DNA from: Hydractinia symbiolongicarpus | Lineage: Eukaryota; Cnidaria; Hydrozoa; Anthoathecata; Hydractiniidae | Reading direction: 5' to 3' | DNA: 64,000 nt | Assembly (NCBI RefSeq): GCF_029227915.1 | Contig: NC_079888.1 | Coordinates: forward strand, 24,222,001-24,286,000 | Shown here: one piece after another, positions 37,401 through 48,972 of the stretch | How the letters are laid out: each line of letters starts with the position of its first letter | Numbering within the stretch: the first letter of the stretch is position 1 | Made by a program: the position numbers and the translations under genes | The notes under the pieces: model-generated | Databases searched by the model: none | Told to the model about the DNA's origin: nothing | Seen by the model: only the letters and a program-made list of their open reading frames with translations

Positions 37401-37850
37401 GGCCGGTATAGTCAAAAGTATACAAAGAAAGTACCCAGGGAGTAAACTCATTTCCCGAAGGATTTTTTAAATCATTTTTTCACCACTAAAACGCATGAGA
37501 CTTGTAGTTTTCAAAAATGTTTTTATTTTTGATGACACGCTGAATAAAAGCAGTTTAATCGCCGGAAAACGAAATCCGGCGTTTTCCCGTAAATCCGGGG
37601 CTTGGCCCGTATAGTCGAATGTATACAAAGAAAGTACCCAGGGAGTAAACTCATTTCCCGAACGATTTTTTAAATTTTTTTTTCACCACCAAAACGCATG
37701 AGACTTGTAGTTTTCAAAAATGTTTTCATTTTTGATGAGACGCTTAATGAAAGAGGTTTAATCGCCGGAAAACGAAAACCCGCGATTTCCCGTAAATCCC
37801 GGGCTTGGCCCGTATAGTCGAATGTATACAAAGAAAGTACCCTGTGAGTA
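34408..37850. repeat. Six-monomer HOR copies with exchanges
   Basis: The hexamer of 30,358-31,571 recurs in permuted form. The 'tttttatgaatg' subtype falls at 34,408, 35,623 and 37,243, about 1,215 and 1,620 bp apart. At 36,230 a chimera switches to the 'aatcggcggc' ending and then re-enters the 2,024-type series (36,433, 36,635, 36,838). Another chimera at 37,445 fuses two adjacent hexamer members. Private changes include 'gctaagtaaaag' (35,920) and 'gatgacacgctg' (37,532). Confidence 0.78.
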
Positions 37851-38254
37851 AACTCATTTCCAGAAGGTTTTTTTAAATTATTTTTTCACCACTAAAACGC
37901 ATAAGACTTGTAGGTTTTAAAAATGTTTTCATTTTTGATGAGACGCTGAATAAAAGAAGTTTAATCGCCGACAAACGAAAACCCGCGATTTCCCGTAAAT
38001 CCCGGCTTGGCCCGTAAAGTCAAAAGTATACAAAGAAAGTACCCAGGGAGTAAACTCATTTCGCGAACGATTTTTTAAATTATTTTTTCACCACTAAAAC
38101 GCATGAGACTTGTAGTTTTTAAAAATGTTTTCATTTTTGATGAGACGCTGAATAAAAGCAGTTTAATTGCCGGCAAACGAAAACCTACGATTTCCCTAAA
38201 TCCCGGACTCGGCCCGTATAGTCAAAAGTATACAAAGAAAGTACCCAGGGAGTA
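37851..38254. repeat. Boundary monomers between the two subtype domains
   Basis: Two monomers link the hexamer domain to the domain that follows. The first introduces 'ccctgtgagtaaactc' followed by 'tgtaggttttaaaaatg', a variant not noticed upstream but common downstream (43,104, about 50,046, 53,490, 55,108, 59,562, 60,778). No non-satellite sequence marks the switch. Confidence 0.75.
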
Positions 38255-41200
38255 AACTCATTTCCAGATCGATTTTATAAATTATTTTTTCACCACTAAA
38301 ACGCATAAAACTTGTAGTTTTTAAAAATGTTTTTATTTTTAATGAGACGCTGAATAAAAGAAGTTTAATCGCCGGCAAACGAAAACCGGCGATTTCCCGT
38401 AAATCCCGGGCTTTGCCCGTATAGTCAAAAGTATACAAAGAAAGTACCCAGGGAATAAACTCATTTCCCGAACGATTTTTTATATTATTTTTTTACCACT
38501 AAATGCATGAGACTTGTAGTTTTCAAAAATATTTTCATATTTGATGGGACGCTGAATAAAAGAAGTTTAATCGCCGGCAAACAAAAATCCGCGATTTCCC
38601 GTAAATCCCGGGCTCCGCCCGTATAGTCAAAAGTATACAAAGAAAGTACTCAGGTAGTAAACTCATTTCCCGAACGATTTTTTAAATTTCTTTTTCACCA
38701 CTAAAACGCATGAGACTTGTAGTTTTTAAAAATGTTTTCATTTTTGATGAGACGCTGAATAAAAGCAGTTTAATCGCCGGCAAACGAAAAGCCGCGATTT
38801 CCCGTAAATCCCGGGCTTGGCACATATAGTCGAATGTATACAAAGAAAGTACCCTGTGAGTAAACTCATTTCCAGAACGATTTTTTAAATTTTTTTTTCA
38901 CCACTAAAACGCATAAGACTTGTAGATTTTAAAAATGTTTTCATTTTTGATGAGACGCTGAATAAAAAAAATTTAATCGCCGGCAAACGAAAACCCGCGA
39001 TTTCCCGTAAATCCCGGCTTGGCCCGTATAGTCAAAAGTATACAAAGAAAGTACCCAGGGAGTAAACTCATTTCCCGAACGATTTTTTAAATTATTTTTT
39101 CACCACTAAAACGCATGTGACTTGTAGTTTTCAAAAATGATTTCATTTTTGATAAGACGCTGAATAAAAGCAGTTTAATCGCCGACAAACGAAAACCTGC
39201 GATTTCCCTAAATCCCGGACTCGGCCCGTACAGTCAAAAGTATACAAAGAAAGTACCCAGGAAGTAAACTCATTTCCAGAACGATTTTTTAAATTATTTC
39301 TTCACCACTAAAACGCATGAGACTTGTAGTTTTTAAAACTGTTCTCATTTTTGATGAGACGCTGAATAAAAGAAGTTTAATCGCCGGCAAACGAAAACCC
39401 GCGATTTCCCGTAAATTCCGGGCTTGGCCCCTATAGTCAAAATTATACAAAGAAAGTACCCAGGGAGTAAACTCATTTCCCGAACGATTTTTTAAATTAT
39501 TTTTTCACCACTAAAACGCATAAGACTTTTTTTAAAAATGTTTTCATTTTTGATGAGACGCTGAATAAAAGCAGTTTAATCGCCGGCAAACGAAAATCCG
39601 CGATTTCCCGTAAATCCCGGACTCGGCCGTATAGTCAAAAGTATATAAAGAAAGTACCCAGGGAGTAAACTCAATTCCCGAACGATTTTTTAAATTATTT
39701 TTTCACCACTAAAATGCATGAGACTTGTAGCTGTCAAAAATGTTTTCATTTTTGATGAGACTCTTAATGAAAGAGGTTTAATCGCCGGCAAACGAAATCC
39801 CGCGTTTTCCCGTAAATCCGGGGCTTGGCCCGTATAGTCGAATGTATACAAAGAAAGTACCCAGGGAGTAAACTCATTTCCCAAACGATTTTTTAAATTT
39901 TTTTTTCACCAGTAAAACGCATGAGACTTGTAGTTTTCAAAAATGTTTTCATTTTTGATGAGACGCTTAATCAAAGAGGTTTAATCGCCGGAAAACGAAA
40001 ACCTGCGATTTCCTGTAAATCCCGGGCTTGGTCCGTATAGTCGAATGTATACAAAGAAAGTACCCAGGGAGTAAACTCATTTCCAGATCGATTTTATAAA
40101 TTATTTTTTCACCACTAAAACGCATAAAACTTGTAGTTTTTAAAAATGTTTTTATTTTTAATGAGACGCTGAATAAAAGAAGTTTAATCGCCGGCAAACG
40201 AAAACCGGCGATTTCCCGTAAATCCCGGGCTTTGCCCGTATAGTCAAAAGTATACAAAGAAAGTACCCAGGGAATAAACTCATTTCCCGAACGATTTTTT
40301 ATATTATTTTTTTACCACTAAATGCATGAGACTTGTAGTTTTCAAAAATATTTTCATATTTGATGGGACGCTGAATAAAAGAAGTTTAATCGCCGGCAAA
40401 CAAAAATCCGCGATTTCCCGTAAATCCCGGGCTCCGCCCGTATAGTCAAAAGTATACAAAGAAAGTACTCAGGTAGTAAACTCATTTCCCGAACGATTTT
40501 TTAAATTTCTTTTTCACCACTAAAACGCATGAGACTTGTAGTTTTTAAAAATGTTTTCATTTTTGATGAGACGCTGAATAAAAGCAGTTTAATCGCCGGC
40601 AAACGAAAAGCCGCGATTTCCCGTAAATCCCGGGCTTGGCACATATAGTCGAATGTATACAAAGAAAGTACCCTGTGAGTAAACTCATTTCCAGAACGAT
40701 TTTTTAAATTTTTTTTTCACCACTAAAACGCATAAGACTTGTAGATTTTAAAAATGTTTTCATTTTTGATGAGACGCTGAATAAAAAAAATTTAATCGCC
40801 GGCAAACGAAAACCCGCGATTTCCCGTAAATCCCGGCTTGGCCCGTATAGTCAAAAGTATACAAAGAAAGTACCCAGGGAGTAAACTCATTTCCCGAACG
40901 ATTTTTTAAATTATTTTTTCACCACTAAAACGCATGTGACTTGTAGTTTTCAAAAATGATTTCATTTTTGATAAGACGCTGAATAAAAGCAGTTTAATCG
41001 CCGACAAACGAAAACCTGCGATTTCCCTAAATCCCGGACTCGGCCCGTACAGTCAAAAGTATACAAAGAAAGTACCCAGGAAGTAAACTCATTTCCAGAA
41101 CGATTTTTTAAATTATTTCTTCACCACTAAAACGCATGAGACTTGTAGTTTTTAAAACTGTTCTCATTTTTGATGAGACGCTGAATAAAAGAAGTTTAAT

Positions 41201-43103
41201 CGCCGGCAAACGAAAACCCGCGATTTCCCGTAAATTCCGGGCTTGGCCCCTATAGTCAAAATTATACAAAGAAAGTACCCAGGGAGTAAACTCATTTCCC
41301 GAACGATTTTTTAAATTATTTTTTCACCACTAAAACGCATAAGACTTTTTTTAAAAATGTTTTCATTTTTGATGAGACGCTGAATAAAAGCAGTTTAATC
41401 GCCGGCAAACGAAAATCCGCGATTTCCCGTAAATCCCGGACTCGGCCGTATAGTCAAAAGTATATAAAGAAAGTACCCAGGGAGTAAACTCAATTCCCGA
41501 ACGATTTTTTAAATTATTTTTTCACCACTAAAATGCATGAGACTTGTAGCTGTCAAAAATGTTTTCATTTTTGATGAGACTCTTAATGAAAGAGGTTTAA
41601 TCGCCGGCAAACGAAATCCCGCGTTTTCCCGTAAATCCGGGGCTTGGCCCGTATAGTCGAATGTATACAAAGAAAGTACCCAGGGAGTAAACTCATTTCC
41701 CAAACGATTTTTTAAATTTTTTTTTCACCAGTAAAACGCATGAGACTTGTAGTTTTCAAAAATGTTTTCATTTTTGATGAGACGCTTAATCAAAGAGGTT
41801 TAATCGCCGGAAAACGAAAACCTGCGATTTCCTGTAAATCCCGGGCTTGGTCCGTATAGTCGAATGTATACAAAGAAAGTACCCTGTGAGTAAACTCATT
41901 TCCAGAACGATTTTTTAAATTATTTTTTCACCACTAAAACGCATAAGACTTGTAGATTTTAAAAATGTTTTCATTTTTGATGAGACGCTGAATAAAAAAA
42001 ATTTAATCGCCGGCAAACGAAAACCCGCGATTTCCCGTAAATCCCGGCTTGGCCCGTATAGTCAAAAGTATACAAAGAAAGTACCCAGGGAGTAAACTCA
42101 TTTCCCGAACGATTTTTTAAATTATTTTTTCACCACTAAAACGCATGTGACTTGTAGTTTTCAAAAATGATTTCATTTTTGATAAGACGCTGAATAAAAG
42201 CAGTTTAATCGCCGACAAACGAAAACCTGCGATTTCCCTAAATCCCGGACTCGGCCCGTATAGTCAAAAGTATACAAAGAAAGTACCCAGGAAGTAAACT
42301 CATTTCCAGAACGATTTTTTAAATTATTTTTTCACCACTAAAACGCATGAGACTTGTAGTTTTTAAAACTGTTTTCATTTTTGATGAGACGCTGAATAAA
42401 AGAAGTTTAATCGCCGGCAAACGAAAACCCGCGATTTCCCGTAAATTCCGGGCTTGGCCCCTATAGTCAAAATTATACAAAGAAAGTACCCAGGGAGTAA
42501 ACTCATTTCCCGAACGATTTTTTAAATTATTTTTTCACCACTAAAACGCATAAGACTTTTTTTAAAAATGTTTTCATTTTTGATGAGACGCTGAATTAAA
42601 GCAGTTTAATCGCCGGCAAACGAAAATCCGCGATTTCCCGTAAATCCCGGACTCGGCCGTATAGTCAAAAGTATACAAAGAAAGTACCCAGGGAGTAAAC
42701 TCAATTCCCGAACGATTTTTTGAATTATTTTTTCACCACTAAAACGCATGAGACTTGTAGCTGTCAAAAATGTTTTCATTTTTGATGAGACTCTTAATGA
42801 AAGAGGTTTAATCGCCGGCAAACGAAATCCCGCGTTTTCCCGTAAATCCGGGGCTTGGCCCGTATAGTCGAATGTATACAAAGAAAGTACCCAGGGAGTA
42901 AACTCATTTCCCAAACGATTTTTTAAATTTTTTTTTCACCAGTAAAACGCATGAGACTTGTAGTTTTCAAAAATGTTTTCATTTTTGATGAGACGCTTAA
43001 TCAAAGAGGTTTAATCGCCGGAAAACGAAAACCTGCGATTTCCTGTAAATCCCGGGCTTGGTCCGTATAGTCGAATGTATACAAAGAAAGTACCCTGTGA
43101 GTA
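38255..43103. repeat. Nine-monomer 1,819-bp tandem duplication plus a six-monomer 1,211-bp partial third copy
   Basis: Copies 38,255-40,073 and 40,074-41,892 align at exactly 1,819 bp. A third partial copy, 41,893-43,103, aligns with 40,682-41,892 at 1,211 bp. Private markers present in each relevant copy are 'ccagatcgattttataa', 'gcataagacttttttt' (a five-base loss of 'gtagt' context; 39,517, 41,336, 42,547), 'gctccgcccg', 'ggcacatatag', 'gcatgtgac' and 'ctgaataaaaaaaattt'. The third copy differs by several point changes, so it is older than, or was converted separately from, the first two. Confidence 0.92.
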
Positions 43104-46100
43104 AACTCATTTCCAGAACGATTTTTTAAATTATTTTTTCACCACTAAAACGCATAAGACTTGTAGGTTTTAAAAATGTTTTCATTTTTGATGAGACGCT
43201 GAATAAAAGAAGTTTAATCGCCGGCAAACGAAAACCCGCGATTTCCCGTAAATCCCGGCTTGGCCCGTATAGTCAAAAGTATACAAAGAAAGTACCCAGG
43301 GAGCAAACTCATTTCCCGAGCGATTTCTTAAATTATATTTTCACCACTAAAACGCATGAGACTTGTAGTTTTCAAAAATGTTTTCATTTTTGATGAAACG
43401 CTGAATAAAAGAAGTTTAATCGCCAGCAAACGAAAACCCGCGATTTCCCGTAAATCCCGGGCTTGGCACGTATAGTCGAATGTATACAAAGAAAGTACCC
43501 TGTGAGTAAACCCATTTCCAGAACGATTTTTTAAATTATTTTTTCACCACTAAAGCCCATGAGACTTGTAGTTTTTAAAAATGTTTTCATTTTTGATGAG
43601 ACGCTGAATAAAAGCAGTTTAATCGCCGGCAAACGAAAACCTGCGATTTCCCTAAATCCCGGACTCGGCCCGTATAGTCAAAAGTATACAAAGAAAGTAC
43701 CCAGGGAGTAAACTCATTTCCAGATCGATTTTTTAAATTGTTTTTCACCACTAAAACGCATGAGACTTGTAGTTTTCAAAAATGTTTTCATTTTTGATGA
43801 GACGCTTAATAAAAGAAGTTTAATCGCCGGCAAACGAAAACCCGCGATTTCCCGTAAATCCCGGCTTGGCCCGTATAGTCAAAAGTATACAAAGAAAGTA
43901 CCCAGGGAGTAAACTCATTTCCCGAACGATTTTTTTAATTAGTTTTTCACCACTAAAACGTATGAGACTTGTAGTTTTCAAAAATGTTTTCATTTTTGAT
44001 GAGACGCTGAATAAAAGCAGTTTAATCGTCGGCAAACGAAAACCCGCGATTTCCCGTAAATCCCGGGCTTGGCACGTATAGTCTAATGTATACAAAGAAA
44101 GTACCCTGTGAGTAAACTCATTTCCAGAACGATTTTTTAAATTATTTTTTCACCACTAAAGCCCATGAGACTTGTAGTTTTTAAAAATGTTTTCATTTTT
44201 GATGAGACGCTGAATAAAAGCAGTTTAATCGCCGGCAAACGAAAACCCGCGATTTGCCGTAAATCCCGGCTTGGCACATATAGTCGAATGTATACAAAGA
44301 AAGTACCCTGTGAGTAAACTCATTTCCAGAACGATTTTTTAAATTATTTTTTCACCACTAAAACGCATAAGACTTGTAGTTTTTTAAAATGTTTTCATTT
44401 TTGATGAGACGCTGAATAAAAAAAGTTTAATCGCCGGCAAACGAAAACCCGCGATTTCCCGTAAATCCCGGCTTGGCCCGTATAGACAAAAGTATACAAA
44501 GAAAGTACCCAGGGAGTAAACTCATTTCCCGAACGATTTTTTAAATTATTTTTTCACCACTAAAACGCATGAGACTTGTAGTTTTCAAAAATGTTTTCAT
44601 TTTTGATGAGACGCTGAATAAAAGCAGTTTAATCGCCGGCAAACGAAAACCTGCGATTTCCCTAAATCCCGGACTCGGCCCGTATAGTCAAAAGTATACA
44701 AAGAAAGTACCCAGGGAGTAAACTCATTTCCAGATCGATTTTTTAAATTATTTTTTCACCACTAAAACGCATGAGACTTGTAGTTTTCAAAAATGTTTTC
44801 ATTTTTGATGAGACGCTTAATAAAAGAAGTTTAAACGCCGGCAAACGAAAACCCGCGATTTCCCGTAAATCCCGGCTTGGCCCGTATAGTCAAAATTATA
44901 CAAAGAAAGTACCCAGGGAGTAAACTCGTTTCCCGAACGATTTTTTAAATTATTTTTTCACCGCTAAAACGCATGAGACTTGTTGTTTTCAAAAATGTTT
45001 TCATTTTTGATGAGACGCTGAATAAAAGCAGTTTAATCGCCGGCAAACGAAAACCCGCGATTTCCCGTAAATCCCGGGCTTGGCACATATAGTCGAATGT
45101 ATACAAAGAAAGTACCCTGTGAGTAAACTCATTTCCAGAACGATTTTTTAAATTATTTTTTCACCACTAAAACGCATAAGACTTGTAGTTTTTAAAAATG
45201 TTTTCATTTTTGATGAGACGCTGAATAAAAAAAGTTTAATCGCCGGCAAACGAAAACCCGCGATTTCCCGTAAATCCCGGCTTGGCCCGTATAGTCAAAA
45301 GTATACAAAGAAAGTACCCAGGGAGTAAACTCATTTCCCGAACGATTTTTTAAATTATTTTTTCACCACTAAAACGCATGAGACTTGTAGTTTTCAAAAA
45401 TGTTTTCATTTTTGATGAGACGCTGAATAAAAGCAGTTTAATCGCCGGCAAACGAAAACCTGCGATTTCCCTAAATCCCGGACTCGGCCCGTATAGTCAA
45501 AAGTATACAAAGAAAGTACCCAGGGAGTAAACTCATTTCCAGATCGATTTTTTAAATTATTTTTTCACCACTAAAACGCATGAGACTTGTAGTTTTCAAA
45601 AATGTTTTCATTTTTGATGAGACGCTGAATAAAAGCAGTTTAATCGCCGGCAAACGAAAACCCGCGATTTCCCGTAAATCCCGGGCTTGGCACATATAGT
45701 CGAATGTATACAAAGAAAGTACCCTGTGAGTAAACTCATTTCCAGAACGATTTTTTAAATTATTTTTTCACCACTAAAACGCATAAGACTTGTAGTTTTT
45801 AAAAATGTTTTCATTTTTGATGAGACGCTGAATAAAAAAAGTTTAATCGCCGGCAAACGAAAACCCGCGATTTCCCGTAAATCCCGGCTTGGCCCGTATA
45901 GTCAAAAGTATACAAAGAAAGTACCCAGGGAGTAAATTCATTTCCCGAACGATTTTTTAAATTATTTTTTCACCACTAAAACGCATGAGACTTTTAGTTT
46001 TTAGAAATGTTTTCATTTTTGATGAGACGCTGAATAAAAGCAGTTTAATCGCCGGCAAACGAAAACCTGCGATTTCCCTAAATCCCGGACTCGGCCCGTA

Positions 46101-46136
46101 TAGTCAAAAGTATACAAAGAAAGTACCCAGGAAGTA
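43104..46136. repeat. Mixed short-HOR region with 'ggcacatatag' and 'ccagatcg' subtypes
   Basis: Four- and three-monomer periodicities are visible. The variant 'ctgaataaaaaaagttt' occurs near 44,411, 45,221 and 45,830 (about 810 and 608 bp apart), and 'ccagatcgatttttt' near 43,720, 44,730 and 45,540. A rare 'actaaagcccatgag' occurs twice (about 43,551 and 44,155). One monomer near 43,740 is shorter because its T block reads 'aaattgtttttcacc'. All sequence is satellite. Confidence 0.8.
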
Positions 46137-48972
46137 AACTCATTTCCAGAACGATTTTTTAAATTATTTTTTCACCACTAAAACGCATAAGACTTGTAGT
46201 TTTTAAAAATGTTTTCATTTTTGATGAGACGCTGAATAAAAGAAGTTTAATCGCCGGCAAACGAAAACCCGCGATTTCCCGTAAATTCCGGGCTTGGCCC
46301 CTATAGTCAAAAGTATACAAAGAAAGTACCCAGGGAGTAAACTCATTTCCCGAACGATTTTTTATATTATTTTTTTACCACTAAACGCATGAGACTTGTA
46401 GTTTTCAAAAACATTTTCATATTTGATGGGACGCTGAATAAAAGAATTTTAATCGCCGGCAAACGAAAATCCGCGATTTCCCGTAAATCCCGGACTCGGC
46501 CCGTATAGTCAAAAGTATACAAAGAAAGTACCCAGGGAGTAAACTCATTTCCCGAACGATTTTTTAAATTATTTTTTCACCACTAAAACGCATGAGACTT
46601 GTAGTTGTCAAAAATGTTTTCATTTTTGATAAGACGCTTAATGAGAGAGGTTTAATCGCAGGCAAACGAAATCCCGCGTTTTCCCGTAAATCCGGGGCTT
46701 GGCCCGCATAGTCGAATGTATACAAAGAAAGTACCCAGGGAGTAAACACATTTCCCGAACGATTTTTTAAATTTTTTTTTCACCACTAAAACGCATGAGA
46801 CTTGTAGTTTTCAAAAATGTTTTCATTTTTGATGAGACGCTTAATGAAAGAGGTTTAATCGCCGGAAAAAGAAAACCCGCGATTTCCCGTAAATCCCGGG
46901 CTTGGCCCGTATAGTCGAATGTATACAAAGAAAGTACCCTGTGAGTAAACTCATTTCCAGAACGATTTTTTAAATTATTTTTTCACCACTAAAACGCATA
47001 AGACTTGTAGTTTTTAAAAATGTTTTCATTTTTGATGAGACGCTGAATAAAAGCAGTTTAATCGCCGGCAAACGAAAATCCGCGATTTCCCGTAAATCCC
47101 GGACTCGGCCGTATAGTCAAAAGTATACAAAGAAAGTACCCAGGAAGTAAACTCAATTCCCGAACGATTTTTTAAATTATTTTTTTACCACTAAACGCAT
47201 GAGACTTGTAGTTTTCAAAAACATTTTCATATTTGATGGGACGCTGAATAAAAGAATTTTAATCGCCGGCAAACGAAAATCCGCGATTTCCCGTAAATCC
47301 CGGGCTTGGCCCCTATAGTCAAAAGTATACAAAGAAAGTACCCAGGGAGTAAACTCATTTCCCGAACGATTTTTTAAATTATTTTTTCACAACTAAAACG
47401 CATGAGACTTGTAGTTGTCAAAAATGTTTTCATTTTTGATAAGACGCTTAATGAGAGAGGTTTAATCGCCGGCAAACGAAATCCCGCGTTTTCCCGTAAA
47501 TCCGGGGCTTGGCCCGCATAGTCGAATGTATACAAAGAAAGTACCCAGGGAGTAAACTTATTTCCCGAACGATTTTTTAAATTTTTTTTTCACCACTAAA
47601 ACGCATGAGACTTGTAGTTTTCAAAAATGTTTTCATTTTTGATGAGACGCTTAATGAAAGAGGTTTAATCGCCGGAAAACGAAAACCCGCGATTTCCCGT
47701 AAATCCCGGGCTTGGCCCGTATAGTCGAATGTATACAAAGAAAGTACCCTGTGAGTAAACTCATTTCCAGAACGATTTTTTAAATTATTTTTTCACCACT
47801 AAAACGCATAAGACTTGCAGTTTTTAAAAATGTTTTCATTTTTGATGAGACGCTGAATAAAAGCAGTTTAATCGCCGGCAAACGAAAATCCGCGATTTCC
47901 CGTAAATCCCGGACTCGGCCGTATAGTCAAAAGTATACAAAGAAAGTACCCAGGGAGTAAACTCAATTCCCGAACGATTTTTTAAATTATTTTTTCACCA
48001 CTAAAACGCATAAGACTTGTAGTTTTTAAAAATGTTTTCATTTTTGATGAGACGCTGAATAAAAGAAGTTTAATCGCCGGCAAACGAAAACCCGCGATTT
48101 CCCGTAAATTCCGGGCTTGGCCCCTATAGTCAAAAGTATACAAAGAAAGTACCCAGGGAGTAAACTCATTTCCCGAACGATTTTTTATATTATTTTTTTA
48201 CCACTAAACGCATGAGACTTGTAGTTTTCAAAAACATTTTCATATTTGATGGGACGCTGAATAAAAGAATTTTAATCGCCGGCAAACGAAAATCCGCGAT
48301 TTCCCGTAAATCCCGGACTCGGCCCGTATAGTCAAAAGTATACAAAGAAAGTACCCAGGGAGTAAACTCATTTCCCGAACGATTTTTTAAATTATTTTTT
48401 CACCACTAAAACGCATGAGACTTGTAGTTGTCAAAAATGTTTTCATTTTTGATAAGACGCTTAATGAGAGAGGTTTAATCGCCGGCAAACGAAATCCCGC
48501 GTTTTCCCGTAAATCCGGGGCTTGGCCCGCATAGTCGAATGTATACAAAGAAAGTACCCAGGGAGTAAACTCATTTCCCGAACGATTTTTTAAATTTTTT
48601 TTTCACCACTAAAACGCATGAGACTTGTAGTTTTCAAAAATGTTTTCATTTTTGATGAGACGCTTAATGAAAGAGGTTTAATCGCCGGAAAACGAAAACC
48701 CGCGATTTCCCGTAAATCCCGGGCTTGGCCCGTATAGTCGGATGTATACAAAGAAAGTACCCTGTGAGTAAACTCATTTCCAGAACGATTTTTTAAATTA
48801 TTTTTTCACCACTAAAACGCATAAGACTTGCAGTTTTTAAAAATGTTTTCATTTTTGATGAGACGCTGAATAAAAGCAGTTTAATCGCCGGCAAACGAAA
48901 ATCCGCGATTTCCCGTAAATCCCGGACTCGGCCGTATAGTCAAAAGTATACAAAGAAAGTACCCAGGGAGTA
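46137..48972. repeat. Nine-monomer (about 1,823 bp) duplication with 'gataagacgcttaatgagag' subtype
   Basis: The segment starting near 46,137 recurs near 47,960 (for example 'gtaaattccg' at 46,281 and 48,104, offset 1,823). The 'caaaaacattttcatattt' subtype occurs three times (about 46,350, 47,156 and 48,170), each followed by the 'tagttgtc / gataagacgcttaatgagagagg' subtype and by 'ggcccgcatag'. The middle occurrence is on an 810-bp spacing, so a four-monomer unit is nested inside the nine-monomer one. Confidence 0.82.
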
